A DNA stretch of 9,226 bases from an uncultured Synergistales bacterium. GTDB taxonomy: Bacteria > Synergistota > Synergistia > Synergistales > Aminobacteriaceae. The DNA is taken from positions 1 to 9,226 of the forward strand of contig CAJOED010000053.1 in the NCBI GenBank assembly GCA_905233335.1, in the 5' to 3' direction. Positions 6,335 through 9,226 of the stretch are shown piece by piece. A model generated the notes under the pieces. It did no database searches. It worked only from the letters and a program-made list of their open reading frames with translations, and was not told the DNA's origin. Every line of letters starts with the position of its first letter. Position 1 is the first letter of the stretch. The position numbers were made by a program, and so were the translations under genes.

Positions 6335-7446
6335 TACCTTTTGCTTTCTGCTTCAAGTACTCCATAATGAAGCCGTTAATATCACCGTCAAGCACTGACT
6401 GTATATTTCCTTTCTCGTAATTCGTTCGGTGATCTTTTACCATTGTGTACGGGTGAAGGACGTAGCTTCTTATCTGGCTTCCCCACGTTGATTCTTTCTT
6501 TTCGCCTACAACTGATGATAATTCTTCTTGTCGTTCCTGCAAAGCTAACTCATACAGCCGGCTCTTGAGGACGTGCATTGCTACCTGCCTGTTCATGTGC
6601 TGTGAGCGTTCGTTCTGACACGTTACGACGATGCCCGTCGGGAGGTGCGTAATTCTCACGGCGGAGTCCGTCCTGTTCACGTACTGCCCCCCTGCACCCG
6701 ATGCCCTGAATGTGTCGATTTTGAGGTCTTCGGGCTTGATGTCAACGTCTACGTCATCGGAAAATTCCGGCGAAACGAGTACAGAAGCAAAGCTCGTGTG
6801 TCGTCTGTGCGCGCTGTCGAACGGCGAAATTCTCACAAGCCGGTGAACTCCCCTCTCCGCCTTCAGGAAACCGTACGCATGACTGCCCTCAACCAACACG
6901 GTCGCATTCTTGATGCCTTCTCCCTCGTCGGTCGTAGCTTCGATGACGTTCGCGCGGAAGCCTTCACGTTCACAGTATCGCAGGTACATTCGGAGCAGCA
7001 TTCCCGCCCAGTCCTGTGAGTCGAGTCCGCCGGAACCTGAATGTACCATGAGTATGGCGTTTGCGTTGTCGTAAGGCTCATTCAGGAGGAGCAGCAGCCC
7101 GGAGCGTTCGAGTTCGTCGCGCAAGTTTTCGGCACGCTGTGAAAATTCCGCCTCAAGTTCGGGGTCTTCAGTGCCGCGCAGTATCTCCTCAAGAGTCTTC
7201 AGGTCGTCGTATTCGGTGTTGATGTGCCTGATGCTTTCGAGTTTTGCGTTCACGTCGGAGAGTTCGCGCAGGATGTCTTCATGTCCCTCCGATGTCCAGA
7301 AGTCAGCAGCTGATGTCGTATGCGTGAGTGTCTTTGAGCGTTCTGCCAGTGCGTCCGGGTCAAAGGCTGTCCTGCATATTGTGTATCAACGTATGCAGTT
7401 CTTCCAGTTCTTGTGATTTTGTTTTAGCTTGAAAATTTTGATTCAT
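6327..7446 (-). CDS. prfB: Peptide chain release factor 2, expressed by programmed +1 frameshift
   Basis: Two frames encode one protein. ORF1 runs from ATG 7446 (AAAGG 6 nt upstream) for 28 codons, MNQNFQAKTKSQELEELHTL... to ...MQDSL, and stops at TGA 7362-7360. At the heptamer CTTTGAC (7365-7359) the ribosome shifts +1 and reads on as DPDALAERSKTLTH, through a DFWTSEGHEDILRELSD segment typical of RF2, to TAA at 6327. The product has about 372 residues (E. coli RF2: 365). The stop-codon recognition tripeptide SPF is at about 207-209 and the catalytic GGQ at about 252-254, two residues offset from E. coli, which confirms the joined frame. RF2 releases peptides at UGA and UAA on the ribosome. 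Frameshifting gives autoregulation: low RF2 slows termination at the internal UGA and favours the shift. It heads the six-gene operon. Confidence 0.95.
7359..7365 (-). promoter_or_regulatory. RF2 programmed frameshift site CTTTGAC
   Basis: CTT-TGA-C on the minus strand: the Leu codon slips onto TTT so that GAC is read instead of the TGA stop. The upstream stimulator is weak: AGGA in GCAGGACAGC ends 4 nt before CTT, against AGGGGG in E. coli. The protein match is continuous in frame 1 before the site and in frame 2 after it. Confidence 0.93.
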
Positions 7447-7479
7447 GTTGCACCTTTCGGGAAAAAAATTTTTTTGCTT

Positions 7480-7485
7480 ATTATA
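7480..7485 (-). promoter_or_regulatory. Putative -10 box of the prfB operon
   Basis: A perfect TATAAT on the minus strand, followed by a leader of about 27 nt that contains AAAAAAATTTTTTT (7462-7475) before the prfB ATG. No good -35 is seen at 16-18 bp; TTGACG (7518-7513) is too far. A 7-bp inverted pair, TTTGCTT (7473-7479) and AAGCAAA (7496-7502), flanks the box. Confidence 0.45.
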
Positions 7486-7511
7486 TGACAAAAAAAAGCA
7501 AAGTATAAAAA

Positions 7512-7540
7512 TCGTCAAGCCTTTTTGTGTCTGTTATACT
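7512..7540 (+). promoter_or_regulatory. Extended -10 promoter of the nptA-like gene
   Basis: TCGTCA (7512-7517, 4 of 6 to TTGACA), a 17-bp spacer, then TGTTATACT (7532-7540), that is an extended TGn plus TATACT (5 of 6). Transcription would begin near 7547, giving a leader of about 35 nt. It is divergent from the prfB promoter, and the two -10 boxes are about 50 bp apart. Confidence 0.55.
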
Positions 7541-7565
7541 TATTGACAAGAATAATTTTTTTGGC

Positions 7566-7572
7566 AGGAGGT
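7566..7572 (+). promoter_or_regulatory. Consensus ribosome-binding site of the nptA-like gene
   Basis: AGGAGGT, 9 nt before the ATG at 7582. It decides the start: the open frame could extend to a TTG at 7525, but that codon lies within the promoter and has no ribosome-binding site. Confidence 0.75.
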
Positions 7573-7581
7573 TTTGTTCAC

Positions 7582-8886
7582 ATGGACATTCACTCATTCT
7601 TCAACATTGCGGGCGGCGTTGCTTTATTCCTTTACGGCATAAAGTTAATGAGCGAGGCTCTGCAGTTCATCGCGGGCGACAAAATGCGGCAGTTGATAGG
7701 CACACTCACGAAAACACCATTGCGGGGGATATTCGTCGGGATACTCGTAACCGTCCTCATACAGTCCAGCACGGGCACTACAGTAATGACGGTGAGTTTT
7801 GTGAATACCGGCCTTCTGAATCTCACGCAGGCACTCGGCATCATCATGGGAGCTAACATCGGGACGACCGTAACAGCACAGATTATCGCGTTCAAGATTG
7901 AGGCGTTTGCGCTTCCGCTGGTGGCTATCGGCGTGGCACTCTCTATTTTTGCGAAGAAGAAGCAGATTACGTACCTTTCGAGCGGTATCGTCGGACTTGG
8001 CCTGCTCTTTATGGGAATGCAGACGATGGGGTCAGCGACGCACATAATTTCGGAGCACAAGGACTTATTGCTGACATTGAGCCGCAACCCACTAACAGGA
8101 GTTCTTGCGGGAATGATACTCACGATACTGATACAGTCGAGCGCGGCAACAATCGGTCTCACTATGGCGGTGGCTTCGCAGGGGCTTATCGGACTTGATG
8201 CGGCTATACCGATAATACTCGGCGACAACATCGGCACAACGCTTACGGCTATAGTCGTCGCTATGGGATCGAGTCGTCCGGCAAAACAGGCGGCGGCAGG
8301 GCATGTACTGTTCAATCTGCTTGGGACAATAATATTTCTGCTTGCGTTTCCGATTTACCGGGAAATTATTTTATGGAGTTCTCCCGACATCGGAAGACAA
8401 ATAGCGAACGCTCACACAATATTCAACGTACTCAACACAATAATATTCTTCCCGTTCGTTTCACTGCTGGCAAAATTAATCTCGACACTCATCCCGTTAC
8501 GGCCTGAAGACAAACCCGAAGACGTTATGTATCTTGACCCGACGCTGATCAACATTTCGAGCGCAAGTGCTGTTGAGGCAGTGAAAGATGAGCTTCTGCA
8601 CATGGGAAGAGTTATTCATAAGATGTTTGGTGTAGTACATGAGGCATTCTTTCAGTACGACGCAGGAAAACTTGAGGAACGCCGCAAGAAATTCGACAAC
8701 CTTGAGGACAGCGTGAACAAAATCACCCGTGCGATTTCGGAATATGCTTCTGAAATATGGCAGAAGGGAGTATCTGATGAGATTTCGACGGTGCTGGGGT
8801 GTTATGTGAATGCATCGCTTGACTTGGAGAGAATCGGCGACAGAGCAGAGAACTTGATAGAACGCTGTGATGCTATGGACAATTAG
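7582..8886 (+). CDS. Na+/phosphate cotransporter (NptA/YjbB family), PhoU domain cut by TAG
   Basis: 434 residues from ATG 7582 to TAG 8884-8886. Residues 1 to about 305 are the Na/Pi cotransporter II domain, two inverted repeats each with a QSS signature: TVLIQSSTGTT (58-67; QSS 61-63) plus GANIGTTVTA, and TILIQSSAATI (181-191; QSS 185-187) plus GDNIGTTLTA. Roughly eight or nine hydrophobic segments are visible, and the protein should sit in the inner membrane and move phosphate with Na+. Residues about 325-434 are the first three-helix half of a PhoU-like domain, ending in LDLERIGDRAENLIERC. The reading frame continues after the TAG with the second half (8887-9204), so a complete protein would be 540 codons, the usual size for the family. 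The TAG could be a nonsense mutation, a read-through site, a sequencing error, or a real split into two chains. The transporter domain itself is complete. Confidence 0.88.
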   Translation: MDIHSFFNIAGGVALFLYGIKLMSEALQFIAGDKMRQLIGTLTKTPLRGIFVGILVTVLIQSSTGTTVMTVSFVNTGLLNLTQALGIIMGANIGTTVTAQIIAFKIEAFALPLVAIGVALSIFAKKKQITYLSSGIVGLGLLFMGMQTMGSATHIISEHKDLLLTLSRNPLTGVLAGMILTILIQSSAATIGLTMAVASQGLIGLDAAIPIILGDNIGTTLTAIVVAMGSSRPAKQAAAGHVLFNLLGTIIFLLAFPIYREIILWSSPDIGRQIANAHTIFNVLNTIIFFPFVSLLAKLISTLIPLRPEDKPEDVMYLDPTLINISSASAVEAVKDELLHMGRVIHKMFGVVHEAFFQYDAGKLEERRKKFDNLEDSVNKITRAISEYASEIWQKGVSDEISTVLGCYVNASLDLERIGDRAENLIERCDAMDN

Positions 8887-9204
8887 TTGTCGGCGGAAGC
8901 TGTCGAGGAGTTCCGGGACATGTACGAAACTACGAACTTGGCCATTGATACGTCTATGCGGTCAATCGAGGAAGAAAATTCTGCGCTTGCGTGGCAGGTT
9001 ATACGAGAGCTTGAGAAGAAGATAGACAGCCAGGAGAGAATGTACAGGAAGAAGCACATTGACCGCCTCAACAAAGGAGAATGCGATCCCGAAAAGGGCG
9101 TGAACTTCATAACGTTATTGAGCAACCTTGAACGTATAGGGGATCACAGCAACAACATAGCTGGATATACGCTTGATATTCTTGCGCTGAACAAGAAGTC
9201 ATGA
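8887..9204 (+). CDS. Second PhoU-domain half of the nptA-like gene, downstream of in-frame TAG
   Basis: In the same frame as the upstream transporter, directly after its TAG, to TGA at 9202-9204: 105 codons. The sequence LSAEAVEEFRDMYE, a central KKIDSQERMYRKKHIDRLN, and ECDPEKGVNFITLLSNLERIGDHSNNIAG are the normal C-terminal half of NptA-type PhoU domains; NLERIGDHSNN mirrors LERIGDRAEN of the first half. If it is made as its own protein, the best start is ATG 8920, with GAGGAG (8905-8910) 9 nt upstream, giving 94 residues. TTG 8887, right after the stop, has no ribosome-binding site. GAGGAG also encodes the conserved Glu-Glu of VEEF, so the apparent site may be coincidental. No decay (further stops or frameshifts) is seen, so any disruption is recent or tolerated. 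Either a C-terminal pseudogene fragment, a read-through extension, or a separate small PhoU-like subunit. Confidence 0.7.
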   Translation: MSAEAVEEFRDMYETTNLAIDTSMRSIEEENSALAWQVIRELEKKIDSQERMYRKKHIDRLNKGECDPEKGVNFITLLSNLERIGDHSNNIAGYTLDILALNKKS

Positions 9205-9226
9205 AGCAGTTGGGGACGGCCTGATG

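Noticed and set aside
7543..7548. TTGACA as a -35 box
   Set aside because: The expected -10 position falls on the Shine-Dalgarno sequence with no TATAAT-like match; the upstream extended -10 fits better.
7525..7581. TTG at 7525 as the start of the nptA-like gene
   Set aside because: It lies within the promoter and lacks a ribosome-binding site; ATG 7582 has AGGAGGT at good spacing and matches the family's N-terminus.
7632..8315. 227-codon minus-strand open frame inside the transporter
   Set aside because: Antisense shadow of the clear transporter domain; Ile/Ser/Pro-rich sequence without recognisable motifs.
8884..8886. TAG as a reassigned sense codon genome-wide
   Set aside because: TAG is the natural stop of the porin (right after the expected terminal Phe) and of holB, so general reassignment is not supported; local read-through stays possible.
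9224..9226. ATG at the last three bases, with GGGGA upstream, as the start of a next gene
   Set aside because: Only the start codon would be in the window; nothing supports a coding region.
1..9226. tRNA, rRNA, CRISPR arrays, insertion sequences or prophage genes
   Set aside because: I looked on both strands and saw no cloverleaf with TTCRA loop, no spaced identical repeats, no transposase or integrase motifs, and no terminal inverted repeats with target duplications.

Overview
The window is ordinary-looking bacterial chromosome. Several features suggest a diderm anaerobe of the Synergistota (Synergistetes) type, though no marker gene here proves it. The left-hand gene is a large outer-membrane beta-barrel protein ending in a terminal Phe. 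A secreted S55-type peptidase with a Sec signal peptide sits in the operon. Yet the gene order tmk-yaaR-holB-ricT is the one known from Gram-positive bacteria (in Bacillus subtilis, tmk-darA-yaaR-holB-ricT). This lineage call is an inference.

Layout: (1) 3-1136, plus strand, the C-terminal 377 residues of a porin-like protein, cut by the window edge, followed by a strong intrinsic terminator at 1253-1288. (2) 1327-1812, plus strand, a single reading frame that joins a RelB/DinJ-like ribbon-helix-helix antitoxin N-terminus to a complete YoeB/Txe-type mRNA interferase with all recognisable catalytic residues. This is the most unusual gene in the window. (3) 7446-1832, minus strand, a compact six-gene run, prfB (with a programmed +1 frameshift) > S55 peptidase > tmk > yaaR > holB > ricT. 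Every neighbouring pair overlaps (8, 17, 16, 25 and 35 bp), which indicates one transcript with translational coupling. It converges on the toxin gene with only 19 bp between stop codons. (4) 7447-7581, a divergent promoter region. (5) 7582-9204, plus strand, a Na+/phosphate cotransporter of the NptA family with a C-terminal PhoU-like domain. Its frame is cut by one in-frame TAG at 8884-8886, exactly between the two halves of the PhoU domain.

The minus-strand operon mixes core information processing (peptide release at UGA/UAA, dTMP phosphorylation, clamp-loader delta-prime, RicT-like RNA-processing partner) with an envelope peptidase. The nptA-like gene has its own extended -10 promoter and a consensus Shine-Dalgarno sequence. 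TAG is a normal stop here (it ends the porin and holB), so the TAG inside nptA is not explained by a reassigned genetic code.

Two observations merit follow-up most: the fused antitoxin-toxin reading frame and the TAG-split transporter. The prfB frameshift is a known mechanism, but it decides the gene's true 5' end, which a simple ORF call would place about 190 bp too far downstream.
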